Of a stretch of DNA of 64,000 nucleotides, positions 44,514 to 54,890 are shown in pieces. Source of the DNA: Daejeonella sp. (GTDB taxonomy: Bacteria; Bacteroidota; Bacteroidia; Sphingobacteriales; Sphingobacteriaceae); the NCBI RefSeq assembly GCF_030695525.1, contig NZ_JAUYSS010000012.1, positions 111,048 to 175,047 on the forward strand. Direction: 5' to 3'. The notes under the pieces were generated by a model. It searched no databases. It saw only the letters and a program-made list of their open reading frames with translations, and was not told where the DNA came from. The position numbers were made by a program, and so were the translations under genes. Position 1 is the first letter of the stretch. Every line of letters begins with the position of its first letter.

Positions 44514-46844
44514 TTAAAATTTGAAATTCCAGGTAATTGAGGGAATAATTCCGAATAAAGTAGTACGTACAGCCTGCGTTCTGGTCGGGTTATCAGGATC
44601 GTCCCGGAAATCGATAGAATAAGCATTTTTTCGGTTGTACATATTATAAATGCCAAATGACCAGCTCGACTGTAATTTTTTGCCGGGTTTACCCTCGAGA
44701 GTAGCCGACAGATCCAGACGATGATAGTTAGGCATTCTGTTAGAATTACGTTCCGGATAATAATAAACTGTTTTATTGTTTAATTGATATTTACCGGCAG
44801 GAAAAGTAACCGCATTCCCGGTATTGAAGACAAAAGTTGATGAAAAGGTCCATCTTTCAGCGGCTTTATAAATTCCGACCAAAGAAAGGTCGTGGGTACG
44901 ATCCTGCTTGGCATTGAACCATCTCCCCTGATCAATATCATTGAACTTGCGCTCAGTTTTAGAGAGTGTATATCCTACCCAACCATTTAGCTTTCCAAAG
45001 CGTTTTTTTAAAAACAACTCGATACCAAATGCCCTTCCGTCGCCAAAAAGGAGATCAGCCTCAACATTAGTATTGCCTCTCAGGTCAGTACCGCTCCTAT
45101 AATCAATCTGATTCTGCAACTGTTTGAAATACAACTCTGTAGAAAATTCATAATTATCATTATTGAAATTTCTGAAATATCCGAGGGCAATCTGATCGGC
45201 AATTTCCGGTTTGACATTATTACTATTCATGATGTACAAATCAGTTGGAGAACTGGCTGTTGAATTTGACATCAAATGCAGATTCTGAGTATTTCGGGTA
45301 TAGGAACTTTTTAATGAGGAAAATTCATTCAATTGTAAGCTTGCCGAAACTCGGGGTTCAAGATTAAAATAAGATTTTACTAACTTACCCGCATCATATG
45401 TCTTGGATGAAGTTATATTTCCATCCTTGTCAAAAGTAGGAAAAACACCTGGTCCGAACAGATAAAATGAGCTTGCTCTTAATCCATAAACCAAATTTAA
45501 CTTATCGTTCACTTCCCATTCATCAGAGATATAGGCTGCAATTTCACTTCCCTTACGCTTTTCTATCGTAATTTCGTTTACGCTGGAGGTAGCGCTTGCA
45601 GTAATATTTCCGGGTGCAATCGTATGGTGGATTAAGTCGAGTCCAAAACGGATATTGTGGCTATTATTTAAAGCCAGCTGAAAGTCCTGTTTTAAATTCA
45701 TATCCCTGATAGAGGAATTAACCCTGAAATTATTTTCCTCCAGAAAGTTCTCGATCACATAATTGTAATTACTGTAGATCAGGGAAGTATTTGAAAATAA
45801 GCGGTTGCTGAATAAATGATTCCAACGAAGTGTTGAAGTAGCATTGCCCCAGTCGAAGCCAAAAGTTTCACTTAGGCCCAGTTCGTCACGACCAAAATAT
45901 CCCGAAAGGTAAAGTGTATTTTTATCGTCTATCTGGTAATTAACCTTTGCATTAAGATCATAAAAGTAAAGGGTATTTTTATTGATTGAACTATCTTTTG
46001 AAAGCGCCAGAAAAGCATCGGCATAAGTTCTGCGGCCACTAATCATGAATGAGCTTTTGTCTTTAATAATCGGACCCTCCACTTTTAATCTGGAGGATAT
46101 AAGTCCTATACCACCTTCGGCCGTGAATTCTTTTTTATTTCCATCGTTCATTCTGATGTCCAGTACTGAAGAAAGCCTTCCGCCATATTGCGCAGGCATC
46201 CCACCTTTAAAAACACTGACATCCTTAATTGCATCGGAGTTGAAAGTAGAAAAGAAGCCAAGCAGGTGGGAAGCATTGTAAACAGGCGCTTCATCAAGCA
46301 AAATCAGATTCTGATCGGTTGACCCCCCCCGAACATAAAAACCACTGTTTCCTTCTCCTGCCGATTTTATTCCCGGAAGCAGCTGCAGGGTTTTGAGAAC
46401 GTCGCGTTCTCCGAAAAGAACCGGAACATTCCTGATTTCACTTAGATTAATCTTGGCAACACCCATTTGAGCATTGACCACATTATCATTCCTTTTTTCT
46501 GAACTGATCACAATCTCTTCCAGAGTGTTATCCGGGAGCATATTCAGGTCGAGCCGGATATCAGAGTTGATACTGACCTTCCGGTTTATGGATCGATAGC
46601 CAATATAACTCACGCTAAGATTATACTCACCCGGACTTAGTTTATAGGAGTAGAAGCCGTAGGCATTGGTGCTTGTGCCGGATTGGCTTATTGCGCTAAA
46701 TTTGAGGGTTACCCCGATCAGGGTCTCACCTGAAAGGGAATCTTTCACAACCCCGTTTATAGTATAGTTCTCCTGAGCATTTACACTGAACGAACAGAAG
46801 AAAAGCAGAAAACCAAACAGCAACACATTTTTTGAGAATGGCAT
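44514..46844 (-). CDS. TonB-dependent receptor (DUF4249 partner)
   Basis: 776 residues from ATG 46842-46844 (a TTG precedes it). Signal peptide ~1-23, carboxypeptidase-D-like domain (~25-110, NGVVKDSLSGETLIGVTL), plug (~115-235, with YVRGGSTDQNLILLDEAP) and a long barrel ending in WNFKF, a proper outer-membrane C-terminus with terminal Phe. Subfamily of receptors with DUF4249 partners, ligand unknown. A TATATTTG box ends 4 nt before the ATG. Confidence 0.92.
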   Translation of the reverse strand: MPFSKNVLLFGFLLFFCSFSVNAQENYTINGVVKDSLSGETLIGVTLKFSAISQSGTSTNAYGFYSYKLSPGEYNLSVSYIGYRSINRKVSINSDIRLDLNMLPDNTLEEIVISSEKRNDNVVNAQMGVAKINLSEIRNVPVLFGERDVLKTLQLLPGIKSAGEGNSGFYVRGGSTDQNLILLDEAPVYNASHLLGFFSTFNSDAIKDVSVFKGGMPAQYGGRLSSVLDIRMNDGNKKEFTAEGGIGLISSRLKVEGPIIKDKSSFMISGRRTYADAFLALSKDSSINKNTLYFYDLNAKVNYQIDDKNTLYLSGYFGRDELGLSETFGFDWGNATSTLRWNHLFSNRLFSNTSLIYSNYNYVIENFLEENNFRVNSSIRDMNLKQDFQLALNNSHNIRFGLDLIHHTIAPGNITASATSSVNEITIEKRKGSEIAAYISDEWEVNDKLNLVYGLRASSFYLFGPGVFPTFDKDGNITSSKTYDAGKLVKSYFNLEPRVSASLQLNEFSSLKSSYTRNTQNLHLMSNSTASSPTDLYIMNSNNVKPEIADQIALGYFRNFNNDNYEFSTELYFKQLQNQIDYRSGTDLRGNTNVEADLLFGDGRAFGIELFLKKRFGKLNGWVGYTLSKTERKFNDIDQGRWFNAKQDRTHDLSLVGIYKAAERWTFSSTFVFNTGNAVTFPAGKYQLNNKTVYYYPERNSNRMPNYHRLDLSATLEGKPGKKLQSSWSFGIYNMYNRKNAYSIDFRDDPDNPTRTQAVRTTLFGIIPSITWNFKF

Positions 46845-47137
46845 CAATCAAATATATAGGATAAAAAACAATATTAGATAAGTACGATATTTCGGCAAAT
46901 CTAATCACTTTATTGGTCTAATTATTAGCGGATTGTAAGCCGAAAGTAAGATAATCGGAATTTTAAGGATTGAGTTTGGAGCCGGATTAACTGATCTTTG
47001 AATTGATCCGCTGAAAAGTTCAATTTAAAGACTTTTTCAATAAATTTTGACGCATAGTTAGCACTCTGCATAGAATTCGATTTTCAAAGCTCAAAACTTA
47101 TTTTACTATATTTATTATTCATTAATCTTATCCGAAA

Positions 47138-48800
47138 ATGAAATTTAATCTAAAAGAAACCCTGATTTTGGGGTCAATAGCTTTAATATTTATTTCTTCC
47201 TGTTCAAACAATTCAGACAAGCAGAGTTCTAAGGAAACGGACAGTTTAATGGCTTATGTGGCAGAAAGGCTTCCGGTTTATGCCAAGGTAAGGCTAACTA
47301 CAGATATTGAAAAGCTTAGCGAAAATGAGCGTAAGGTTCTACCCCTGCTAATCCGGGCAGCTGAAATAATGGATGAACTTTTTTGGATGCAGACTTATCC
47401 GCAACGGGATAGTTTGTTGTCGGCTGTGGAAGATGAGAAAACCAGGGAATTTATTAAGATCAATTATGGTCCCTGGGATCGTTTGAATGACAATAAACCT
47501 TTTGTAAAAGGTATAGGGGATAAACCATTAGGTTCAGGTTTTTATCCTGTGGATATGACTCGCGAAGAGTTAGAAAAATCTGATGTTTCGGATAAAAACG
47601 GCTTGTATTCAATGATACGCAGGCAGGAGTCAGGGAAATTGATATCCATTCCATACCATATTTATTTTAAGGATGAACTTAAAAAGGCAGCAGATTTTCT
47701 TTTGCAGGCGGCTCAGATTACAGACGAAATCCAGCTTAAAAAATATTTAACTCTTAGAGCAGAGGCTTTTCTTACTGATAACTATATTCCCAGCGACATT
47801 GCCTGGATGGATATGACGAATAGCGGACTGGATATCATCATTGGTCCGATTGAGAATTATGAAGATGGACTATTCAATGCACGTGCAGCTTTTGAAAGCT
47901 ATGTACTTGTAAAAGACAAGGAATGGAGCAAACGTCTGGAAAAATATGTAGCCATGTTGCCTGAACTTCAGAAAGGACTTCCGGTAGATGATGCATATAA
48001 AAAGGAATTACCGGGAACTTCATCTCAACTTGCAGCATTTGATGTGGTGTATTATGCCGGCGATGGAAATTCGGGCGGAAAGACCATTGCAGTTAACCTT
48101 CCTAATGATGAAACGATCCAGCAAAAAAAAGGGACCAGGCGTTCACAATTAAAAAATGCAATGCGGGCAAAGTTCGATAAGATCATGCTACCTATATCGG
48201 CTGAACTGATTGATGAAAGTCAGCAAAGTCACCTTAGTTTTGATGCTTTTTTTTGCCAATGTAATGTTTCATGAGGTTGCTCATGGATTAGGGATAAAAT
48301 CTACAATAAATGGTAAAGGCTTTGTAAGGGAAACACTGCAGGAGCAGTATTCATGGCTCGAAGAAGGGAAAGCGGATATACTTGGACTTTATATGGTAAG
48401 TAGTTTGCTGAAGAAGGGTGAACTTGAAGGGGATATCAAAGATTATTATACCACCTTCATGGCCGGGATTTTACGTTCGGTTCGATTTGGTGCGGGTCAA
48501 GCACATGGAAAGGCCAATATGCTATGTTTTAATTTTTTCCAAAAAAACGGTGCTTTTGAAAGAACCGCAGCAGGCAGGTATAAAGTAAATTATCTGAAGT
48601 TTGAACAGGCAATGAATGATCTTAGCAGGAAAATACTGACACTTCAGGGAAACGGGGATAAAGCTGCTGTTGAAAAGATTCAGAAGGAGATGGCTCATGT
48701 GCCGGATGAACTCCAATCAGACCTCGATCGACTAATTAAAAAGGGTATACCTGTGGATGTAATGTTTGAGCAGGGGCTTAGCGTACTTGGTTTAGAATGA
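47138..48800 (+). pseudogene. M49-like zinc metallopeptidase, interrupted by a frameshift
   Basis: Two frames together make one protein of ~553 residues: 47138-48274 and a continuation ending at 48800. Removing one T from the eight-T run 48247-48254 joins SFDAFF to ANVMFHEVAHGLG and restores one frame. The zinc site HEVAH and the downstream EEGKAD motif lie just past the break. The family (dipeptidyl-peptidase-III-like, often named Zn-dependent hydrolase in Bacteroidota) has these motifs and this length. N-terminal lipobox (LIFISSC). As written, the catalytic motifs are not translated in frame; sequencing error, decay or slippage are all possible. Confidence 0.8.
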
Positions 48801-48822
48801 TGCTGAATAAAACAGAAATATT

Positions 48823-49224
48823 TCAGATCTGTTCAATTATCTGGGCAATAGTATCTTTTGAAATGGGTTTACTATAGAAACGAATTATAGAAGGATAATT
48901 GCCAAGTCTGTTCTTATCATTTTCATTGATTGAGGAACTGAATAAGAAAATGACAAATTTTGATTGAATCTCTTTAGGGAGCATTTCGAATACTTCGACG
49001 AATTGAAAGCCATTCATCACAGGCATCTGAATATCCAGAATAATTATAGTGATGATGGAATCATCACCAATATCTCCATTTTTTATATCTTCATAGGCCT
49101 GGGAAGCATCCATGTAAGTTTTTATACTGGAGTAAGTTCCCGAATTCTGTATGATTTTTTCGGCTATGAAACAATCCAGCCGGCTATCATCAATTATAAT
49201 AAAATTTGGAAACTGAGCAGACAT
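48823..49224 (-). CDS. Single-domain response regulator, last gene of the signalling operon
   Basis: 133 residues, receiver only. IIIDDS pocket (~9-14), phospho-acceptor D64 in IILDIQMP, the Ser/Thr switch in LFSSS (~96) and the KP pair near 118. It starts 1 bp after the hybrid kinase gene ends, so it is co-expressed with it. No output domain: a candidate end-acceptor for the kinases upstream. It resembles the receiver at 25386-25784 more than the one in the hybrid kinase. Confidence 0.9.
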   Translation of the reverse strand: MSAQFPNFIIIDDSRLDCFIAEKIIQNSGTYSSIKTYMDASQAYEDIKNGDIGDDSIITIIILDIQMPVMNGFQFVEVFEMLPKEIQSKFVIFLFSSSINENDKNRLGNYPSIIRFYSKPISKDTIAQIIEQI

Positions 49225-49225
49225 C

Positions 49226-50317
49226 TTATTTATTTTGAATCAGAACCTTAAAATGTGTTCCCTTGTTTATTTCTGAATCTACGGTAATTTTTCCATTTAA
49301 TTTGGTTACCGCTGCTTTTACATTATACAATCCAAATCCCGAACCAACATCTTGTGTGCTTGCCCTAAAGAACATATTAAAGATGTCTCCAAGATAATTT
49401 TCGGCAATACCTACACCATTATCTATGACATCAATTACAGCATAACCATTTTCAACCAGTATATTCAGATCAACGGCTTTATTCTTATTATCTTTTTTCT
49501 GATATTTAAAAGCGTTAGACAAAAGATTATTAAGTATAAGTTTAACGGATAAAACATCAGCCCTGAAAGTTTCTTTTTGTATAATATTTGTATTAAAAGT
49601 GACGTCACTCATCAGGTAAGTAAAATTAAAGATTTCGATTTGCTCCTTAACCAGTTCATTGAAATTGATCTCTTTAATTTCAAGCTCGCCCCTGTTCAGA
49701 TTGTAATAATCGTGAATACTTTGAATAAAGTCATCCAGATTCCTGACCGAATCTTTCATCATCATCAGCATTTTTCGGATCTCATTAATATCATCCATAT
49801 GCTGGGCTGCTTCTATGGCACCAAGAATACTTAATAGCGGTCCCCTCATATCATGAGTCACGCTATATGAAAACTTATCAAGCTCATTATAAGCCCGTTG
49901 CAGTTCTTCATTCTTTACTGCGAGCAGTGAATTGGAGACATAAAATTTATTGGCTTCGTTGATTGCACCCAGAATATCATCATCGGCCCAGGGTTTTTTT
50001 ATGTACCTGAATACATGACCAAGGTTAATGGAATCGATAACCGAATCGATATCGGTATAACCTGTAAGAAGTATCCTGATCGGTTTGGGATAACGGCTTC
50101 TGATCTCCTCAAAAAACTGAACTCCGGTTTTTCCGGGCATTCTTTGATCGCAAAATATTACCCTGATATCCGGATGAGAGCTTAGATGCTGCATTGCATC
50201 AGTCGCATTCACGGCAATCATGATATTATAATTCATCCTGAATGATGCTTTAAAGCCAGTCAGGTTGTTGATTTCATCATCAACATAAAGAATTTTTATT
50301 TTTTCCTGTTTTTCCAC
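49226..50317 (-). CDS. Receiver-histidine kinase hybrid
   Basis: 363 residues in the unusual order receiver then kinase. Receiver (1-~120) with D57 in VIFCDQRMP; coiled linker (~125-150); HisKA with phospho-His H155 in SVTHDMRGP; HATPase (~245-363) with N-box NNLLSNAFKYQ, G1 DNGVGI and G2 GSGFGLYN. No membrane segment, so cytosolic: phosphorylation of the receiver by another kinase may gate its own kinase. GTG start directly abutting the TAA of the 7TMR kinase gene. Its receiver is clearly paralogous to the lone one at 55857. Confidence 0.92.
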   Translation of the reverse strand: MEKQEKIKILYVDDEINNLTGFKASFRMNYNIMIAVNATDAMQHLSSHPDIRVIFCDQRMPGKTGVQFFEEIRSRYPKPIRILLTGYTDIDSVIDSINLGHVFRYIKKPWADDDILGAINEANKFYVSNSLLAVKNEELQRAYNELDKFSYSVTHDMRGPLLSILGAIEAAQHMDDINEIRKMLMMMKDSVRNLDDFIQSIHDYYNLNRGELEIKEINFNELVKEQIEIFNFTYLMSDVTFNTNIIQKETFRADVLSVKLILNNLLSNAFKYQKKDNKNKAVDLNILVENGYAVIDVIDNGVGIAENYLGDIFNMFFRASTQDVGSGFGLYNVKAAVTKLNGKITVDSEINKGTHFKVLIQNK

Positions 50318-52465
50318 TTAAATTTCTTCTGTAAGATCGAGAATTATTGGCAATTCCAGAATAAATTCTGTTCCCAGACCCGGTGTACTGTTAACCTGTA
50401 TTTCGCCCTGATGCCTTTTAATAGTATTATAAGCAATTGACATACCCAGACCCGTTCCTTCTCCTACATCTTTTGTAGTAAAAAATGGCTCAAAGATCTT
50501 TTTCTTAGTAATCTCATCCATTCCAATACCATTATCTTCTATTTTAACGAATACACTTTTCTCATTATTGCTGGTACTTATCTTTAAGATTCCACCCTCT
50601 TCCTCACCAAACTTCTTATCAATTGCATATATCGCATTTGAAATTATATTAAGAAAAACCTGATTGAGTTTACCGGGGTAACATTCAATCATTGGAATAT
50701 CACTGTATACTTTTTCCAGCTTAATTTTGTTACTCAATAAGTTATTTATCACAATTAAGGTTGAGTCAAGCCCGTCATTTATATTGGCTTTTTTCAAATC
50801 GTCCTCGTCCAAACGGGAGAAAACCCTCAAGCCTTTTACAATTTCAGAAGTTCTGGAGGCCCCTTCATGAATCCCTTTAAGCAGTTGTGATATTTCCAGT
50901 TTTAAATAATCATAATCAAGTTCCTCTTTTTGCTCCTCAATTTGCTTTTTCTTTTCTTCGACAGGCAGATCAGATAAACCTATCTTTTCAATTTCCTCAA
51001 TAAAGCCAATTAATATATCAACATCCCGGTTAAGAGGGGTAATATTGGATGTAACGAAGTTAATTGGATTATTGATTTCATGAGCAATACCCGCTGTAAG
51101 CTGTCCAAGTGATGCCATTTTTTCTGCCTCAACCAATTGTCCTTCTGCTTCTTTCAGGTCAATGAGTGTCTGGCTCAGGTCTGAATTTGCCTGGCTGAGT
51201 TCCTGGGTACGTTCGTTTACTTTGGTTTCAAGGATTACGTTCTGCTCCCGGATAATGCGTTCATTCTCCTTTAAAGCCTTTAATGTTTCTTCCTGTGATC
51301 TTTCTTTTTCGCGTTTAAAGGTATTGATCTTGTCGGCAAGAGCAAATGCCAGTACAACAACATTTAAGGCAATACCGCCTTCTTTGGTATAATTACTGAA
51401 GTCGTTATAAGGTACCACTCCAATATTTCTAAGTACAAACAATAATAAGCCGGTAAAAAATATACTAAAGGCAAGCAGGAATAGAATTGCCGGACGATAC
51501 CCTTTTAAAGATAAGGAAATAGTTACAGTGAAAGTAAGTAATACAGTGGTTACCGCAGCAATATCAATTGCCCTGTAGCTTGCCTGATCATAACCAAGCA
51601 ATCGTAGAACAATTGCCGAACTGTAAATAAATATGGAAACATAAGTTGCTTTATGAAGTTTAGGTGTATTCTCCCTGGTTTGCAGGAAGTGCATCATAAA
51701 CAGGTTTCCCGTCACTCCGGCAAGTCCGGCAAAAAGAATAATGCTGAGATGGTTTAATCCGGGAGAATCAGATAGAATGAAGCGATAAGTGTATCCACTA
51801 AGCGTAACCTGTGTGAGCCCGACAAACAAACTGTAAAAAACATAATAAAAATAACTGGAGTCTCTAACCGAAAGCCAGATAAAGAAATTATAGACAACCA
51901 TGACCAAAATCAGACCAATGAAAATTCCCCAGGCCAGATCATTCGTAACGAGTTTTTCCATTATGGTTTTTTCCGAACCAATGATCATCGGAAGTACCAT
52001 CTGTTCTGAACTTTTTACTCTCAGGTAATAAACAGAAGTAGTTCCTTTAGCAAGATTAATGTCGAAAATGAAATTCTGGTGTTTATATTTTCTTTTGGAA
52101 AATGCCTCATCATAGCTTAATTTCTGAACACGTCCATCTGCCATTGAATAGAACTCGCAGGTACTAAGCATAGGGTATTCGAGCGCTAGTAAGATTTGCT
52201 CCTGATCGCTTTCATTTTTTATGCTGAATTTGATCCAGAAATCTGACCGGCTTAACTGAAGATTTGGAATAGGCACGTCAGTGGGTATAAAAGCATCTGA
52301 ACTGACAACCTCTTTAATACTTAAGTTATTTGTCTGGTCTTCTAAAATGGATACATGATTGCCAATAACCACATTATCGCCCTTGAAAATAACCGGTTCC
52401 TGAGCAGAAGCCTTCAGTGAACAAAGCAGGGGTAAAATAATTAGGATCCAGTAATATTGCTTCAT
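50318..52465 (-). CDS. 7TMR-DISM sensor histidine kinase
   Basis: 715 residues from ATG 52463-52465, chosen because it starts the signal peptide (ending SLKASAQ); a start 17 codons upstream overlaps the previous gene. Extracellular 7TMR-DISM sensing domain (~23-180), seven membrane helices (~185-390), coiled coil (~395-455), HisKA with phospho-His H462 in GIAHEINNPINF, and HATPase with DNGIGM and GEGTGLGMS. The ligand-binding part faces outside, in keeping with detection of an exported small molecule. Third gene of the GNAT-ThiF-kinase operon. Confidence 0.93.
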   Translation of the reverse strand: MKQYYWILIILPLLCSLKASAQEPVIFKGDNVVIGNHVSILEDQTNNLSIKEVVSSDAFIPTDVPIPNLQLSRSDFWIKFSIKNESDQEQILLALEYPMLSTCEFYSMADGRVQKLSYDEAFSKRKYKHQNFIFDINLAKGTTSVYYLRVKSSEQMVLPMIIGSEKTIMEKLVTNDLAWGIFIGLILVMVVYNFFIWLSVRDSSYFYYVFYSLFVGLTQVTLSGYTYRFILSDSPGLNHLSIILFAGLAGVTGNLFMMHFLQTRENTPKLHKATYVSIFIYSSAIVLRLLGYDQASYRAIDIAAVTTVLLTFTVTISLSLKGYRPAILFLLAFSIFFTGLLLFVLRNIGVVPYNDFSNYTKEGGIALNVVVLAFALADKINTFKREKERSQEETLKALKENERIIREQNVILETKVNERTQELSQANSDLSQTLIDLKEAEGQLVEAEKMASLGQLTAGIAHEINNPINFVTSNITPLNRDVDILIGFIEEIEKIGLSDLPVEEKKKQIEEQKEELDYDYLKLEISQLLKGIHEGASRTSEIVKGLRVFSRLDEDDLKKANINDGLDSTLIVINNLLSNKIKLEKVYSDIPMIECYPGKLNQVFLNIISNAIYAIDKKFGEEEGGILKISTSNNEKSVFVKIEDNGIGMDEITKKKIFEPFFTTKDVGEGTGLGMSIAYNTIKRHQGEIQVNSTPGLGTEFILELPIILDLTEEI

Positions 52466-52505
52466 TCTTAATATTTCAAAGCTGAATAATTCTTGCTTCA
52501 TTGAG

Positions 52506-54821
52506 CTATTCTTCAAAATTCAGAATATCTTTAACAGGCAAACGGTGAGCTTTTAAAACAGGCTCTTTCGCTATAGCTATCTTAGTAAGAAATACTTCCG
52601 CATCGTTATTCCCGGTACCTGCAATTTTATTGAAAGCTTCCCTTAAATATTGAAGCTCTTTAATATTTTTATCATCAAGACCCTCACCATTTCCATGCAA
52701 AATACGGGAAAAAAGATAGAGGGGAGAAATCAGAGGATGAATAGCCAGGTTGAGGTTAGTAGCCTCAAGCCAGAATCTTTCCATCGAACGGCCTCCCTCA
52801 AAGAAATTTTTCAGTTCATATCCCGGGATGCTGATCATGCATAGTGCTGAAGCTGTTGATACCGTGCGCATTGCGAGCATGCCAAGTGCATTGCCCCCTC
52901 CAAACTGTTTAACCGCGTCAATTACTTTTTCACTTTTGATAACGCCCATCGCTGCCATCAATGAATTTCCGAGCTCCAGTGTCCGGATATCAATGCCGGT
53001 TAGTGTTTTTTCTGCGTCCTCTGGTGTCCAGCGCATTTCACGATGAACAAAGTCGTAATGACCCTCAGGATGAAGCAAGCGCATACGGTCGCAGGCTCCG
53101 ATAATCCTGGCCATACTCCTCATATCATTTTCTTCTTTAAAGAACCTGATATTTGCACCAGGTACAGATTCGGCCAATGTAGCCAGCCGACTATAAATAT
53201 GGTCTGGTATCTCAGCCTTTGGAGCTATAATCCTGTTGGTATGGCGCCTGAATATCGCCTGATCAAGTGGTTTCAAAAGATCACTTAGCGGGTTAGGAAT
53301 TAGCTTCCTGAATCTTATTATGGCGACTAATTTTTCTGAAGATTGGTCAGGAAAGAATGAATAATAGGGTTCAATTCCGAGGCTTAAGGCATGAACGTAC
53401 AGGTTTTCATAAGCCGCTCCAAAGGTAATGAAGGAGGCGGTTTTCTGAAAATCCCCAAAAGAGTGAGACCTGAATTCATCGTGGAATAGAAACAATATGC
53501 CTTTTTTATAATACCATTTCCAGGGCTGGTCGTTTCCTGTTGAAGGGGCAGCTGCCGCTGCCGCTACCATACTGCTGATACTTTCTTTATCGGGGGAAAT
53601 ATCATCAGGCATTAATGCTGGAAGTACTCTGGATGCAATCGCTTCCAGTTCTTCAACCGTTAATGGCTTGAAAGGGTTCAGCCTTGTTATCTTTTTATCA
53701 TCTGAAAGTTTTTCTTTATCGGCAATGAGTTCTTCCAGATCGATGTAATAACGTCCAGAGTCATGATACTGATCCAGCAGAATACGCCGGCTGACATCTG
53801 CCCCTACTGCGCCTCCAAGGGCAACAGAACTTGCAAGCTGAGGCCAGGTATTGATTGTTTGTTCAACCTCTATCATTGATGCTTTAGCCCTTAGTGAGAT
53901 GTTTTCAACTCCCAGCATTTGCAGCATCACCGGTATTTTATCTTCAGTACTTAAATTTTTAATGTTTTGTGGATCAACATTTTCAATGGTTCCATGCAGT
54001 AAAGGCCGGTTTGGTTCAAGGTCAAAGCGTTCTACATCAAGCATGCCGCGGTCGCTGGTATCCATAATAACGGGAATTCGAAGTTCCCTTGCCTTAAAAC
54101 GAGCGAGTATTTTTATGTCCAGGCCATCACATTCATCAACTAAAAGGTCTAATTTCCCATTATCGCTGAAGAAACTATCCATGTTTTCTTCGTTCAATCC
54201 GTTAAAGAAGCAGATGACTTTAAGGAAGGGGTCCATTTCTGCGATTTCCCTTGCGGTAATTACCACCTTTGGTATTCCAAGATTATGAACACCCGATCGG
54301 ATCCGGTTCAGGTTACTTAACTCAAGTGTGTCGAAATCAGTAAGACGGAGTTCCCCAAAACCACGTTCCATGGCCAAGGTTAAAGCGATGGATTGCCCTA
54401 CAGACAAGCCAATGATACCAATACGCTTCGTATTTAGTATTTCCTGCTCTTTTTCTGTTATTTTATACTGATTCCTGTTGCTGCGAACCTTAATAAATTC
54501 TTCCTCGTCCAGCATATGAACCAAACGCCTGCTCCACGGATAATAAACCCAAACTCCATAGGAATGTATGTCCCGGCCTCCTAAATGTTTTTGGATCAGT
54601 TCAGGGTATTCTTCTGGTTTAATGCGTACTGCCGGATTTTTCATTTTTACCAGTTCCTGCAACTGGCCATAAATTTCATCATGAAAAAAGGAAACCTGAT
54701 TCTCAATCAACTGATCAAGCGCTAATTTTTCGGAAGGGTCTGTTATTCTGAGAAATATGGGTTTGTAAACAAGCTGCATCTGTCCGGATGCTTTTATCAG
54801 CTCAGAAAGCCTGGTATTCAT
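52506..54821 (-). CDS. Rv1355c-family ThiF (E1-like) / nitroreductase fusion
   Basis: 771 residues. N-terminal helical part (~1-125). ThiF/MoeB-type adenylation domain (~130-360): nucleotide loop GIIGLSVGQS at 135-144, Asp-rich LTDFDTLELSNLNR at 160-173 with the Arg that positions ATP, and the DECDG segment at 229-233. Nitroreductase-like FMN domain (~420-690) starting AAAAAAPSTGNDQPWKWYY. The typical E1 catalytic Cys motif is not evident. Such fusions would activate a carboxylate with ATP and then reduce or oxidise the product. It lies between a GNAT-like gene and a sensor kinase; pathway and product unknown. Confidence 0.85.
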   Translation of the reverse strand: MNTRLSELIKASGQMQLVYKPIFLRITDPSEKLALDQLIENQVSFFHDEIYGQLQELVKMKNPAVRIKPEEYPELIQKHLGGRDIHSYGVWVYYPWSRRLVHMLDEEEFIKVRSNRNQYKITEKEQEILNTKRIGIIGLSVGQSIALTLAMERGFGELRLTDFDTLELSNLNRIRSGVHNLGIPKVVITAREIAEMDPFLKVICFFNGLNEENMDSFFSDNGKLDLLVDECDGLDIKILARFKARELRIPVIMDTSDRGMLDVERFDLEPNRPLLHGTIENVDPQNIKNLSTEDKIPVMLQMLGVENISLRAKASMIEVEQTINTWPQLASSVALGGAVGADVSRRILLDQYHDSGRYYIDLEELIADKEKLSDDKKITRLNPFKPLTVEELEAIASRVLPALMPDDISPDKESISSMVAAAAAAPSTGNDQPWKWYYKKGILFLFHDEFRSHSFGDFQKTASFITFGAAYENLYVHALSLGIEPYYSFFPDQSSEKLVAIIRFRKLIPNPLSDLLKPLDQAIFRRHTNRIIAPKAEIPDHIYSRLATLAESVPGANIRFFKEENDMRSMARIIGACDRMRLLHPEGHYDFVHREMRWTPEDAEKTLTGIDIRTLELGNSLMAAMGVIKSEKVIDAVKQFGGGNALGMLAMRTVSTASALCMISIPGYELKNFFEGGRSMERFWLEATNLNLAIHPLISPLYLFSRILHGNGEGLDDKNIKELQYLREAFNKIAGTGNNDAEVFLTKIAIAKEPVLKAHRLPVKDILNFEE

Positions 54822-54890
54822 ATTTAGATAGATTTGTAATATTGTTTAATGTACCAAAATACCAGTTATTGGCAAATATTATTATCAGAT

